Shown here: one piece after another, positions 44,615-54,089 of the stretch
How the letters are laid out: the number at the start of each line of letters is the position of its first letter
How positions within the stretch are numbered: the first letter of the stretch is position 1
Assembly (NCBI GenBank): GCA_002245855.1
Contig: NOUX01000001.1
Location: forward strand, 62,001-126,000
Reading direction: 5' to 3'
Length of the DNA: 64,000 nt
Source of the DNA: Sphingobacterium cellulitidis
GTDB lineage: Bacteria; Bacteroidota; Bacteroidia; Sphingobacteriales; Sphingobacteriaceae
Notes under the pieces: generated by a model
What the model was told of the DNA's origin: nothing
Databases searched by the model: none
The model's input: the letters and a program-made list of their open reading frames with translations, nothing else
Program-made: the position numbers and the translations under genes

Positions 44615-44730
44615 ATAATTATGCTTTTTTATTGATAACGGTAGCAAAGATAAGAAGACAGCCGCAATTAATAAACTTGAATTTATTTCCTGACATTTCT
44701 AGAATCCATTCATTTTTGTATCATTGCATC

Positions 44731-45273
44731 ATGAAAAACAGATGGTTTCTTTACTTATGCCTTGGTATCATGTACCTTATGCCTCAATTTTCATTGGCGC
44801 AAAACTCAATTATTAAGGACTTTACCGTAAAAGAAAATCTTTCTCAGAATGGTAAACTGGCAATTATTGCAATTGATACCGCCGAAAAAACTGATAACAC
44901 CGTAAATGGTGATTACAATTTCACTATCAACGGTTTTTCTCAAAATCTTAAATTTATTGATGGTGTCGCTGTTACAAGCAACCCTATTGAATCTTCTACC
45001 TTCGTATTCTTCAAACATAAATTCGCCGGCTCCGATTTAGGAAAACTCTTCTTCTTGAGAGTGACCGACAAAGGAATAACACCCTATAAAATCAGTGGAT
45101 TCTTATTGATTATTCTTCCTCTTCTGATTTTATACATCGCCTACAAGTTCAAGCGATTCTTGATAACACTATTAATTATTGCCGCTGTATATTTTTACTT
45201 GAACTACAGCAAAGGTTTGGATGTACGCCAATTGATCGAAAGTAGTATTATGAGCTTGAAGGAACTCTTCTAG
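44731..45273 (+). CDS. Unrecognised membrane protein with signal peptide
   Basis: The ATG at 44731 gives 180 residues with a proper signal (cut near SLAQ at about 23); the longer frame from 44632 would put 33 polar residues in front and is unlikely. The periplasmic part (about 24-120) has beta-type spacing and no known motif. Two hydrophobic helices follow (about 120-160: FLLIILPLLILYIAYKF and FLITLLIIAAVYFYL). The family is unknown to me. It converges on the BamA-like gene with overlapping stops (CTAG). Confidence 0.6.
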   Translation: MKNRWFLYLCLGIMYLMPQFSLAQNSIIKDFTVKENLSQNGKLAIIAIDTAEKTDNTVNGDYNFTINGFSQNLKFIDGVAVTSNPIESSTFVFFKHKFAGSDLGKLFFLRVTDKGITPYKISGFLLIILPLLILYIAYKFKRFLITLLIIAAVYFYLNYSKGLDVRQLIESSIMSLKELF

Positions 45274-47621
45274 AAAGGCATTCCTACCCCGAAGTTGTAT
45301 TGGATAAAACTATATCTGTCTGGCCAGTTGGTCTGATAGTAATCTTGTTTGAATTTCTTGGAATTGAAAAAATCCTTGATGACCCATTGGTCTGAACCTG
45401 TAAATTGAGGATCTTTTAACTTCAAACCCGCATCTAAGCGGATAATAAAGTAATCCAAATCAACTCGCAATCCAAATCCTGTCCCTAAAGCTATCTGTGA
45501 CAGGAATTTGTCGCCTCGGAATTCACCATTCGGATTGATAATGTCTTCGCGTAATCGCCAAACGTTTCCCGCATCCAAAAAGGTCGCTCCATTTAATTTG
45601 GCACCAAAGAAATTATTTAACATCCGGAACCGAAATTCCGCATTGGACTCTATTTTGATCTCTCCTAATTGATCTAGGTTACGAAGGTTTACACGAAATT
45701 CAGGATTGATGGAGGAGCGGTTGTAACCCCCTGGACCTAACGTTCTAACCTGCCAAGCCCGAATCCCATTCATCCCCCCCGCAAAAAAACTCTTCTCAAA
45801 GATCATATTCAATGAGGAATTATTTCCATATGGAACTGCGATCCCTGAATTTAAGCGGAATACAAACTGCTTATTCCCGCCTAAATGTCTATACCACCTG
45901 TAATCCACCTCCCCTTTGACATATTGCAGGAATGGAACCCCAAAAATCAACTTCTCACCATCTTCATTTTGCTCAAATTTCATCACATTCCCCAACAATC
46001 CCAGCAAATTACCACTCACATCCAAGGCTCCACGGAAATAACTGAAATTCTCCTTACTGGTCAGCTTCGGAGCATTATAGGTATAGGCATATTGTGCCCC
46101 CAATCCAAAATACTTACGGTCATTGCTTCGAACATAGAGGCCATAGCCCTGGTCATTTAAACTCTGCTTAAATTCTTCATTTAATTGCCCATGTCTATAC
46201 TCTAAAACAACTGGAGTCAAGCTGTGTATCTTATTGACAGCTTGATACCAAATATAATTCAAGCTATTGATCCAATAACGGTTTGCATAGGTCTGATCTT
46301 GGAAAAACAACTGTAAGCTGGATGAAAAAGTGGTCCTTGGCAATCCGTATCGGCCAACGCTCCTTACCCTGAATGGGGTAAGCAATCTTGGAAACGACAG
46401 GTTCACACCCACCTGAAAATCATTATTGAATATTTTATCCGCCAAATTTCCTGGTAATCTCGAATCAAATAAAACTCCATAGCGTAATTTGACTTCGATA
46501 GTTTCCGATCCACCAAATACATTCCGATGGGAAAAAGTATTTCCAACGTTGAATCCGCTCATCCCGGAACTAAAGGTAAACTCCCCTTCTATTTGGTTAC
46601 TCATGGCAGAACGCGGAACCAAATTATAGTGAACATCCAACTTATTGGAGTCTTTCTGAACATAATTAATCTTCACAGATCGAAATCCATTCATTTCATA
46701 TAATCGGTCATAGGATAATTCTTCATTACGGCTATTGAACTTGTGCCCTGTCCTTAACAATGCATATCGCGACAAGGGTCTCAACTTAAAATTACCAGTT
46801 TGATCGGTATAGAAGATCTTGGTCAAGCTGTCATATTTCCCTTCATTATTCCGCTTTAATTCAGGGTCTGCAGCCTCCACGGTGAAGTACACGCTATCTA
46901 TATAATAAATCTTATGTTTAGTAGAATCCTCTCTGTTGGACACTTGAATCAACAAATCAGCCTGATTTGGGAGTCCAATTGTGTCAATTCCTGTACGCAT
47001 ATATTGCCGCAAATAATCATAGTAGCCCGACTCTCGCATCTGGGTGTATAAGCGCTCGCGCTCCAGGTATAAATCTCCAGCATCATAGCGCTTGCCAGAT
47101 TTTAATAAACTATTCGGAACTACCTTCTCTTGATAAATGGAATCTACCGCCGGATCCTGAACATTGCGACTGATTTCCCGAACAGTATAAGGGTTTCCTA
47201 AGTCAGCATTGAAATCAATCTTTGCCTTCTTTTTATTGAACTCTATCTTCGGCTCTACCTTCGCATTGAAGTAACCTTTTGTTTGTAAAAATCGTTGAAT
47301 TTGGGTCGCAGACAATTCCACAACTGCCGAATCTAGAACCCTAGGTGCCTCACCCACATTCTTGATTTTCTCAGTTTTATATCGACCGTTTCGGGTATTG
47401 AATAAATTATAAATAGTAAGATATAGAGGAGAATTTGGACGGATTTCATTAGCCACATAAAGTCCCGCTGGCTCTTTTAACTCAGGCGTAACACCATTTA
47501 AATCAACATCAGTCACCAAATACTGATTATCATCCAGATATTTCGCTGAACGACAGGACGCAATAATTAGCGACAAAAACGTTATACTTGCAAAAAATAA
47601 AAAACTTCTTTTATTAGTCAT
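45270..47621 (-). CDS. BamA/TamA-like outer-membrane assembly lipoprotein
   Basis: This 783-residue protein has a lipoprotein signal (IIASC, Cys23), POTRA-like repeats (about 35-350; for example LSATQIQRFLQTKGYFNAKVEP, identified by its sheet-helix spacing) and a 16-strand Omp85 barrel (about 380-783) with GSETIEVKLRYGVLF and FFAGGMNGIRAWQVRTLGPGGY, and it ends in GVGMPF with the usual C-terminal Phe. It inserts or exports outer-membrane proteins or surface lipoproteins. The lipid anchor is a Bacteroidota feature. Its start lies 7 bp from the divergent methyltransferase start. Confidence 0.9.
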   Translation of the reverse strand: MTNKRSFLFFASITFLSLIIASCRSAKYLDDNQYLVTDVDLNGVTPELKEPAGLYVANEIRPNSPLYLTIYNLFNTRNGRYKTEKIKNVGEAPRVLDSAVVELSATQIQRFLQTKGYFNAKVEPKIEFNKKKAKIDFNADLGNPYTVREISRNVQDPAVDSIYQEKVVPNSLLKSGKRYDAGDLYLERERLYTQMRESGYYDYLRQYMRTGIDTIGLPNQADLLIQVSNREDSTKHKIYYIDSVYFTVEAADPELKRNNEGKYDSLTKIFYTDQTGNFKLRPLSRYALLRTGHKFNSRNEELSYDRLYEMNGFRSVKINYVQKDSNKLDVHYNLVPRSAMSNQIEGEFTFSSGMSGFNVGNTFSHRNVFGGSETIEVKLRYGVLFDSRLPGNLADKIFNNDFQVGVNLSFPRLLTPFRVRSVGRYGLPRTTFSSSLQLFFQDQTYANRYWINSLNYIWYQAVNKIHSLTPVVLEYRHGQLNEEFKQSLNDQGYGLYVRSNDRKYFGLGAQYAYTYNAPKLTSKENFSYFRGALDVSGNLLGLLGNVMKFEQNEDGEKLIFGVPFLQYVKGEVDYRWYRHLGGNKQFVFRLNSGIAVPYGNNSSLNMIFEKSFFAGGMNGIRAWQVRTLGPGGYNRSSINPEFRVNLRNLDQLGEIKIESNAEFRFRMLNNFFGAKLNGATFLDAGNVWRLREDIINPNGEFRGDKFLSQIALGTGFGLRVDLDYFIIRLDAGLKLKDPQFTGSDQWVIKDFFNSKKFKQDYYQTNWPDRYSFIQYNFGVGMPF

Positions 47622-47628
47622 TCATCCC

Positions 47629-48390
47629 ATGTTGTCAAAAGCTCAAATCAGTCTAATTACTTCATTGCAGCATAAAAAGTTCCGTACTCAGCATAACTTA
47701 TTTGTGGTCGAAGGCATTAAATCCGTTTTGGAATTTATACATTCTTCCTACAAGATAAGTAAAATATTCGCGACAGCTGAGGCCGCTGCAAAATTGGGCA
47801 AAATACCGCAAAATATAAAACTTGATGAACTTACAGATGCTGAGTTTAATAAAATAAGTGGATTAAAGAACCCTCAGGGCGCATTAGCATTGGTAGAAAT
47901 TCCCCAATTTGACCAATTGCACCTTACGAATTTGAAAGGAAAACACAGTTTGATCCTCGATGATGTCCAAGATCCAGGAAATCTAGGAACGATTATTCGA
48001 ACCGCAGAATGGTTTGGAATCGAAAATATCATCTGTTCAATTGGAACGGTCGATGCCTATAATCCTAAAGTCGTTCAAGCGACCATGGGCTCGCTATCAA
48101 GAATAGAAATCCACTATCTCGACCTTGAAGAGTTTATTCTCAAAAACAACATGCCAATTTTTGGTGCTTTATTGAATGGGGAATCCATCTATGAAACCAA
48201 TTTCGGTGATGAAGGGTTTATTATGATGGGAAATGAAGGAAATGGAATCCGCGAAAGCTTAATCCCAAAAGTGGACAAAGCCGTCACCATTCCAAGAGTA
48301 GGAAATGCAGAATCATTAAATGTCGCCGTTGCAACAACAATATTTTGTTCAGAATTGACTCGACAAAATATGGAAAAGAAAAATGGATAA
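47629..48390 (+). CDS. SpoU/TrmH-family RNA methyltransferase
   Basis: This 253-residue SPOUT enzyme has an N-terminal substrate-binding region (1-95) and the knot domain with LDDVQDPGNLGTIIRTAEWFG (about 113-133), VVQATMGSLSRI, MMGNEGNGI and IPRVGNAESLNVAVATTI. It methylates the 2'-O of a ribose in rRNA or tRNA with SAM; the exact site is not clear. It overlaps the MFS gene by 8 bp, and the two are co-transcribed. Confidence 0.93.
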   Translation: MLSKAQISLITSLQHKKFRTQHNLFVVEGIKSVLEFIHSSYKISKIFATAEAAAKLGKIPQNIKLDELTDAEFNKISGLKNPQGALALVEIPQFDQLHLTNLKGKHSLILDDVQDPGNLGTIIRTAEWFGIENIICSIGTVDAYNPKVVQATMGSLSRIEIHYLDLEEFILKNNMPIFGALLNGESIYETNFGDEGFIMMGNEGNGIRESLIPKVDKAVTIPRVGNAESLNVAVATTIFCSELTRQNMEKKNG

Positions 48391-49576
48391 AATAGAAAAC
48401 GAAGAACAACCTCTATACACCCTCCAGTTTGGATTGCTCTGCCTGAGCTCGCTGCTTTTCTCAGCTAGCTTTAACATGATTATTCCAGAATTACCAAATT
48501 ACCTCTCCTCTTTAGGTGGTGCCGCCCATAAAGGATTAATTATCGCGCTCTTTACTTTAACGGCCGGAATCTCTAGACCTTTCAGTGGTCGACTGACTGA
48601 TAAATGGGGCCGTGTGCCTGTAATGGCAATTGGCTCTACCGTTTGTGTGATCTGCGGATTTTTATACCCTTTCCTGAGCAGCGTCTCTGGATTCTTCTTA
48701 CTTAGACTCGTACATGGATTTTCGACAGGCTTTAAACCAACCGCAACATCCGCCTATATATCAGATATCATCCCGTCCAACCGCTGGGGTGAAGCCCTGG
48801 GAATGCATGGATTATGCTTCAGCATCGGTGGTGCTGTCGGACCTGCAATCGGTAGTTACATCGCATCAAATTTTGATCTCAACACGATGTTCTATAGCTC
48901 CTCTGCTTTCGCATTCTTCTCGATCATCATTGTGATGAACATGAAAGAAACCCTCAAGGATAAAAAACGATTCTCCCCTGAAATGCTCAAAATATCGCGC
49001 CGTGATATTATTGAATTCCGTGTAATACCGGCCGCCGTAGTAACTTTACTTTCCTATACGGCTTATGGAGTAATCCTGACTCTAATCCCCGATTGGAGTG
49101 AACATCTGGGCATTAGTAACAAAGGACTGTTCTTTACCGCTTATACCTTGGCATCCATCGGAATAAGATTTGTTTCCGGAAAAGTGGCCGACCGGTATGG
49201 TCGAATCAAAGTGATGAAAGTCGGTTTGATTGTGATTGCAATTTCAATCCTTTATCTTGGATTTGGAAATAGTGTTACCCACTTGGTTATTGGTGCCTGC
49301 TTATATGGTATCGGAACGGGAATCTTCTCCCCTGCAGTCAATGCTTGGACAATAGATCTTTCTCTTCCCCAGTACCGCGGAAAAGCAATGGCAACAATGT
49401 ACATAGCCCTGGAAGCTGGTATCGGTTTTGGTGCATTATTTGCTGGTTATATTTATCATGATCATATCCTGAGGATTCCGTATATATTTTATGGAAATGC
49501 AATAATAATCTTACTCGCATTTTTTTACGTGATACATTGGAATTCAAAAAACAAAAAAACTAATAACCTGTTATAG
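48383..49576 (+). CDS. MFS transporter
   Basis: This 397-residue, 12-helix major-facilitator protein has the loop 2-3 motif GRLTDKWGRVPVMAIG (about 70-85) and its second-half copy GKVADRYGRIKVM, plus helix-4/5 RLVHGFSTGFKPTATSAYISDIIP, typical of drug/H+ antiport-type or general carriers. Substrate unknown. Translationally coupled to the preceding RNA methyltransferase gene. Confidence 0.88.
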   Translation: MDKIENEEQPLYTLQFGLLCLSSLLFSASFNMIIPELPNYLSSLGGAAHKGLIIALFTLTAGISRPFSGRLTDKWGRVPVMAIGSTVCVICGFLYPFLSSVSGFFLLRLVHGFSTGFKPTATSAYISDIIPSNRWGEALGMHGLCFSIGGAVGPAIGSYIASNFDLNTMFYSSSAFAFFSIIIVMNMKETLKDKKRFSPEMLKISRRDIIEFRVIPAAVVTLLSYTAYGVILTLIPDWSEHLGISNKGLFFTAYTLASIGIRFVSGKVADRYGRIKVMKVGLIVIAISILYLGFGNSVTHLVIGACLYGIGTGIFSPAVNAWTIDLSLPQYRGKAMATMYIALEAGIGFGALFAGYIYHDHILRIPYIFYGNAIIILLAFFYVIHWNSKNKKTNNLL

Positions 49577-49583
49577 CAATCAT

Positions 49584-50873
49584 ATGGAAAACAAACAAAC
49601 CAAGAGACCTTATTCTTTTGAGCTTGCATCCAGCCTAATGGCTCTGGCCTTAATCTTAGCACTAATGTATGTCACCCAGGGCGTATTATTACCCCTGATC
49701 TTTTCAATCCTGATCTCAATATCCCTCTATCCCTTAGCCCGTCTGTTCGAAAGAATACGCCTCGGAAAAGCCTTCTCAGCAATCTTGGCCGTAATTGTAG
49801 CCATTGCTATTATCTCAGGCCTGTCTTGGTTTATTGTTTATGAAAGTATCCTTATTGGAAAAGATGCCTCTGCAATTACGGATAAGGTATTGTCCGTTCT
49901 CGAAGGTGGACAAAAATGGCTCGAAAATCAATTCGGAATTGAAAGAACAGAGGTCATGGAAAAACTCCGTGAACAGGGTGAAAAAGCAATGGAAAATGCC
50001 GGCGGCATGATCTCCACGACCTTCGGATCCATCGGAAATATCCTGGCTAGCGCAATCCTAGTTCCTCTATTAAGCTTTTTCCTGCTATACTATCGCGATT
50101 TCTTCCGCGAATTCTTCTTCAAAGCCTTCAAATCATCCCCTCAAAGTAAAGTCAATGAGGTGCTGAATAAAATATACGAGGTAGTTCAAAGTTACCTAGT
50201 CGGATTAATTACTGTAATGGGAATTGTGGCAGTTTTAAATACTGTTGGATTAATGGCACTGGGAATTGATTATGCCTGGTTCTTCGGATCTTTGGCTTCC
50301 CTACTAATGCTTCTACCTTATATTGGAATTGCTATTGGATCAATTTTACCAGCCCTATTTGCTTTGGCAACTAAAGATAGTGCCCTGTATGCCCTTGGTG
50401 TGGTTGCTTGGTTTCAAGTCGTGCAATTCTTGGAAGGAAATATCATTACCCCGAATATCGTGGGATCAAAAGTCAGTATCAACCCGCTAATGGCGATTAT
50501 CGGAATCTTGTTGGGAGGTATGCTGTTTGGTTTGGCCGGATTGATCATCGCCCTTCCTTTCATCGCCACATTGAAGGTTATCTTCGATGCTAACCCGAAT
50601 ATGGAAGCCTTCGGATTCCTAATCGGCGAACCTGAAAAACTACATCTTAAACGAAATTCAACACAGGAACTGCTGATGAAGTGGGGAATCGTTAGAATGC
50701 CTAAAAACAAGAAAAAAATCGAAATGGATATCAATGTCAATGTCGATACTCCCGATGAAACTCCTCATACCGAAGTAACCTATAAAGAAATCAATGAATC
50801 CGAAGAACTTCCTTATGAAGATCTTCCCCAAGATGAGTTCGACAAAAAAGAAGACGATAAAAAAACAGAATAA
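49584..50873 (+). CDS. AI-2E family membrane protein
   Basis: This 429-residue protein has the AI-2E layout: two early helices (about 14-60), a periplasmic amphipathic part (about 90-150), then VPLLSFFLLYYRDFFREFFFKAF and GLITVMGIVAVLNTVGLMALGIDYA, with NIITPNIVGSKVSINPLMAI near 300. An acidic tail (about 375-429, rich in Asp, Glu, Thr) is unusual. The family was named after AI-2 export but many members are ion or unassigned transporters. It lies 7 bp after the MFS gene. Confidence 0.9.
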   Translation: MENKQTKRPYSFELASSLMALALILALMYVTQGVLLPLIFSILISISLYPLARLFERIRLGKAFSAILAVIVAIAIISGLSWFIVYESILIGKDASAITDKVLSVLEGGQKWLENQFGIERTEVMEKLREQGEKAMENAGGMISTTFGSIGNILASAILVPLLSFFLLYYRDFFREFFFKAFKSSPQSKVNEVLNKIYEVVQSYLVGLITVMGIVAVLNTVGLMALGIDYAWFFGSLASLLMLLPYIGIAIGSILPALFALATKDSALYALGVVAWFQVVQFLEGNIITPNIVGSKVSINPLMAIIGILLGGMLFGLAGLIIALPFIATLKVIFDANPNMEAFGFLIGEPEKLHLKRNSTQELLMKWGIVRMPKNKKKIEMDINVNVDTPDETPHTEVTYKEINESEELPYEDLPQDEFDKKEDDKKTE

Positions 50874-50884
50874 AAATAATATGC

Positions 50885-50932
50885 AATAGGCCTAAGCAGC
50901 GAATAAATTTCAACCCTTAGGCCTATTTTTTT
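50885..50932. terminator. Terminator between AI-2E gene and dnaE2
   Basis: AATAGGCCTAAG (50885-50896) pairs perfectly with CTTAGGCCTATT (50916-50927), and a T-run follows on the plus strand. It ends the AI-2E transcript and may also stop dnaE2, which converges on it. Confidence 0.85.
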
Positions 50933-50934
50933 AT

Positions 50935-53865
50935 CTATTGCCCAACATTAAAACCTAGCTTCCGCATCGCAGAAACCTCAATACTAAACACTCCAAACTC
51001 TTCCATCACCCGACCATGCAACTCATAAAACCCACTCCCCTGAAATGGATATTGCCTTAATGTCGGTGGAAAATGAACCGTATCCAACCAGTCCCCATCA
51101 ACATCTAAAAAAGTACCAAAACTCATCCGTTCCTTCTTGATCGTACGCGTTTCTTTTATGGTTACTAAGCGTCCCACAATCTTTACTTGTTGCCCTAAAA
51201 GGCTATCTAATTGATTTACCCGTATTGTTCCTTGCAAATGAATCGGATCCAATAACTCATAAAAATCCCCAACAACAAAACCTAGTAAATCAAGCTCATC
51301 CCGTAGGTCATCCATTCTGTTTTTCTCGAAATCAGGCAAGGAAAACTTGATCACTTCAGTTTCAAATAAGGTAATGGGATCATCCTTTTCTGTCCTTTTA
51401 TTCCTGAAATTCGCTTCCCATAACAGGGTTTTCTTATCCAAACCGGTAAAACGCAAGGCTCCAATTCGGATTAATATATTCAACTGCTCAGGTGCTGGAT
51501 GTAGACGCTGTAGAACATCATTCAAATTCTTGTATATGCCATTCCTTTGCCGCTCCTCTACAACCCTATGGGCAAACTCCTGCTCGAGACCTTGCAAATG
51601 AATAAACCCCACAAAAACCTGGTTGTCTTGAATATTAGTCAGAAAATCACTGTTGTTCATGCAGGGAAGCTCAATTATCCCCCCATTCCGCCGCAACTCA
51701 TGAAAGTAAAACTCCGTCCGATAGAAGCCCCCGAAATTATTTATTACTGCAACATAAAACTCACAAGGATAATAGGTCTTCAGATAAAGACTCTGATAAC
51801 TCTCGACTGCAAATGAGGCCGAGTGCCCCTTGGCAAAGGAATAGCCCCCAAAACTTTCCATTTGGCGCCAAACCTCCGCCGTCGTCTCTTCCTCATAACC
51901 TTGAGCCCGGCAATTCACAAAGAACTTCTCCCGCATCAATTCAAACTTGTTCTCTGAACGATATTTGCCACTCATTGCCCTCCGTAGAATATCAGCCTCT
52001 TCCAAAGATATGCCCCCAAAATGATGCGCAACCTTGATCACATCCTCCTGATAAACCATAACCCCAAAAGTCTCCTCCAGCAGCTCCTTCATTTTGGGAT
52101 GTAGATATTCAATCTTATCTCGATCATGATATCGCTCTATATATTGTTTCATCATCCCCGACTGCGCAACACCAGGCCGAATAATAGAACTCGCAGCCAC
52201 TAAAGTCAGATAATCTGAACATTTTAACTTGCCCAATAGCTGACGCATAGCCGGACTCTCGATATAAAAACAACCAATGGTATCCGCTTTTCGGATCATC
52301 TCTGCTAGCTTCGGATCTTCAAAAAATCGATCCACCTGATGAATGTCAATATGCTTGCCCTTATTTTGCTGAACCAATGCCAGTGCATCCTTAATATGGC
52401 CTAAGCCACGTTGACTCAGGATATCAAACTTGAATAAGCCAACCCGGTCCGCCTCAAACATATCCATATGCAAGGTCAGAAAACCCTTGGGCGGCAATTC
52501 CAATACGCCATACTCATTCAAGGGCTTCTCACTAATCAATACACCCCCCGCATGAACACTTATATTACTTGGAAAATCAACCAACATGGCACCATATTTC
52601 TGAATCCAACGCTGAATCTTATCCTCAGCACTCCATTCCCGCTTATGAACCAACTCGTCAATCTCCTCCTTCGGCAATCCAAAAACCTTCCCCAATTCCC
52701 GAATAATCGCACGCCGCTGAAAGGTATTGTACATCCCCAATAATGACACATTCTGCCGCCCGTAACGCATAAACAGATATTCAAAAATCGAATCCCGATC
52801 CTTCCAACTGAAATCAATATCAAAATCCGGGGGTGAAGTCCGATTAGGATTCAAAAATCGCTCAAAATAAAGATCCAATTTAATCGGATCTACATCCGTA
52901 ATCCGTAAACAATATGCAACAACAGAATTCGCCCCGCTCCCCCGACCAACATGATAAAAACCCTGCTCATTAGCATATCGCAGCATATCCCAAACAATTA
53001 AGAAATAGGAATTGAACTCAGATTGCTTGATGATCCCCAACTCCTTCTCTACCCGCTCCATTGCCTGTTTATTCTTTGACCCATACCGAATCTTGCAGCC
53101 CTCGATTGCCAACTTCCGCAATAACTCATGATCCCCCTCCTGGGAGGCTGTAAAATGCTTCTTGTTCTTGTCAACATGAAATTCCATCTCAATCGAACAG
53201 CTCTTCACAACCTCCATCGTCCTGCTAATAAGGGATGGAAATCGCGCAAAAGTGGAAACCAAAGACTCTTCATCGATTAAAACCTCATTCGGCCGCGCAT
53301 AATCATCCTTCGTCAACTTCGATAATAAGGTGTTCTTCGCAATGGCCCTTAAAATCCGATGTAAATCATAATATGACTTATCCTGATAGGTCACCGGCTG
53401 CAATACAACCCAACAATCCGCCGATAAGGCCTCTTGCCAATTTAATTTATTTAGATCCTCCTGTCGGATTCCTATTAACTCCTGACGACCCAAATCCTCA
53501 ATCGCTGGATGATCATCATAAGAATAAATAATCCAAACATCCTCAGACTCAAATGGTAGCTTCTTTGGAAAATTCAACTTCCGCTGCTTATAAAACGAAA
53601 GAAAACTCTGAATAACCAATAAACCCGCATTGTTCTTCGCCAAAAGTATATAGCAAAACTCATTCTCATTCCGAATCTCTACACCCAAAATAGGCTTGAT
53701 CCTCGCCTCCTGACATTTCAAGACAAAGTCCCAACAATCCGCAGTACTATTGATATTCGTTAAGGCCATGGCCTTAACTCCCAAGGACTGCGCTCGCTCA
53801 ACCAAATCCTTCGTAGGATAGGTCCCATAATGAAAACTAAACCAAGTCTTGCAATTCAAAAACAT
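50935..53865 (-). CDS. dnaE2: Error-prone DNA polymerase III alpha-like (DnaE2 type)
   Basis: This 976-residue C-family polymerase is shorter than the replicative DnaE (about 1160). The N-terminal PHP domain (1-210) has lost the metal-binding HxH opening (FHYGTYPTKDLV instead), so it is probably not a nuclease. The polymerase core shows VGRGSGANSVVAYCLRI (about 305) and the catalytic PDFDIDFSWKDRD (about 347). An OB-fold ends the protein (about 890-960, VKIVGRLVTIKETRTIKKERMSFGTF region). It is a translesion-type polymerase; the shared operator with dinB supports a damage role. Confidence 0.9.
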   Translation of the reverse strand: MFLNCKTWFSFHYGTYPTKDLVERAQSLGVKAMALTNINSTADCWDFVLKCQEARIKPILGVEIRNENEFCYILLAKNNAGLLVIQSFLSFYKQRKLNFPKKLPFESEDVWIIYSYDDHPAIEDLGRQELIGIRQEDLNKLNWQEALSADCWVVLQPVTYQDKSYYDLHRILRAIAKNTLLSKLTKDDYARPNEVLIDEESLVSTFARFPSLISRTMEVVKSCSIEMEFHVDKNKKHFTASQEGDHELLRKLAIEGCKIRYGSKNKQAMERVEKELGIIKQSEFNSYFLIVWDMLRYANEQGFYHVGRGSGANSVVAYCLRITDVDPIKLDLYFERFLNPNRTSPPDFDIDFSWKDRDSIFEYLFMRYGRQNVSLLGMYNTFQRRAIIRELGKVFGLPKEEIDELVHKREWSAEDKIQRWIQKYGAMLVDFPSNISVHAGGVLISEKPLNEYGVLELPPKGFLTLHMDMFEADRVGLFKFDILSQRGLGHIKDALALVQQNKGKHIDIHQVDRFFEDPKLAEMIRKADTIGCFYIESPAMRQLLGKLKCSDYLTLVAASSIIRPGVAQSGMMKQYIERYHDRDKIEYLHPKMKELLEETFGVMVYQEDVIKVAHHFGGISLEEADILRRAMSGKYRSENKFELMREKFFVNCRAQGYEEETTAEVWRQMESFGGYSFAKGHSASFAVESYQSLYLKTYYPCEFYVAVINNFGGFYRTEFYFHELRRNGGIIELPCMNNSDFLTNIQDNQVFVGFIHLQGLEQEFAHRVVEERQRNGIYKNLNDVLQRLHPAPEQLNILIRIGALRFTGLDKKTLLWEANFRNKRTEKDDPITLFETEVIKFSLPDFEKNRMDDLRDELDLLGFVVGDFYELLDPIHLQGTIRVNQLDSLLGQQVKIVGRLVTIKETRTIKKERMSFGTFLDVDGDWLDTVHFPPTLRQYPFQGSGFYELHGRVMEEFGVFSIEVSAMRKLGFNVGQ

Positions 53866-53895
53866 TTTACAAGATTAAGAATTTTTTAAATCATT

Positions 53896-53916
53896 TTACT
53901 AAAAATATTAGCAAAA
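53896..53916 (-). promoter_or_regulatory. Operator element shared by dnaE2 and dinB
   Basis: A 21-bp element 30 bp upstream of the dnaE2 ATG is identical to 60936-60956 before dinB. In gene sense its core is an imperfect dyad TTnCTAAnnnnnTTAGnAA. It covers the region where the -33 box would be, the position of an SOS-type repressor site. A near-consensus -7 TAATCTTG lies at 53870-53877. The regulator is not in the window. Confidence 0.75.
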
Positions 53917-54013
53917 TTAAATAGTTAAAATGCCCCAATCCCACCGAATAAATCCAAAAAATGAATGTAATTACCCTCTGCCATTGACAATTAAGTTCTA
54001 TCCAAAAAATTGA

Positions 54014-54048
54014 AATAAAAAAAGCTGAGAAAGGGAATTCTCAGCTGA
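54014..54048 (-). terminator. Terminator of the phosphodiesterase pair
   Basis: AGCTGAGAA/TTCTCAGCT (54023-54031 and 54038-54046) with a 6-nt loop is followed on the minus strand by a T-run. It lies about 40 bp after the downstream EEP gene. Confidence 0.85.
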
Positions 54049-54089
54049 TCACTGTTATATATTTAATGGTTAATCAAATTTTAATGCCC

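Noticed and set aside
44615..44647. Longer serS start at 44647
   Set aside because: The extra 11 residues are not part of SerRS. The ATG at 44614 gives the family start MLQLNYIRENRD.
44632..44730. Start at 44632 for the membrane protein, overlapping serS
   Set aside because: It would place 33 polar residues ahead of a complete signal peptide. The ATG at 44731 is natural.
50935..53865. Replicative DnaE as the identity of the 976-residue polymerase
   Set aside because: The length, the degenerate PHP metal site and the operator shared with dinB fit the damage-type paralogue better. The replicative copy should lie elsewhere.
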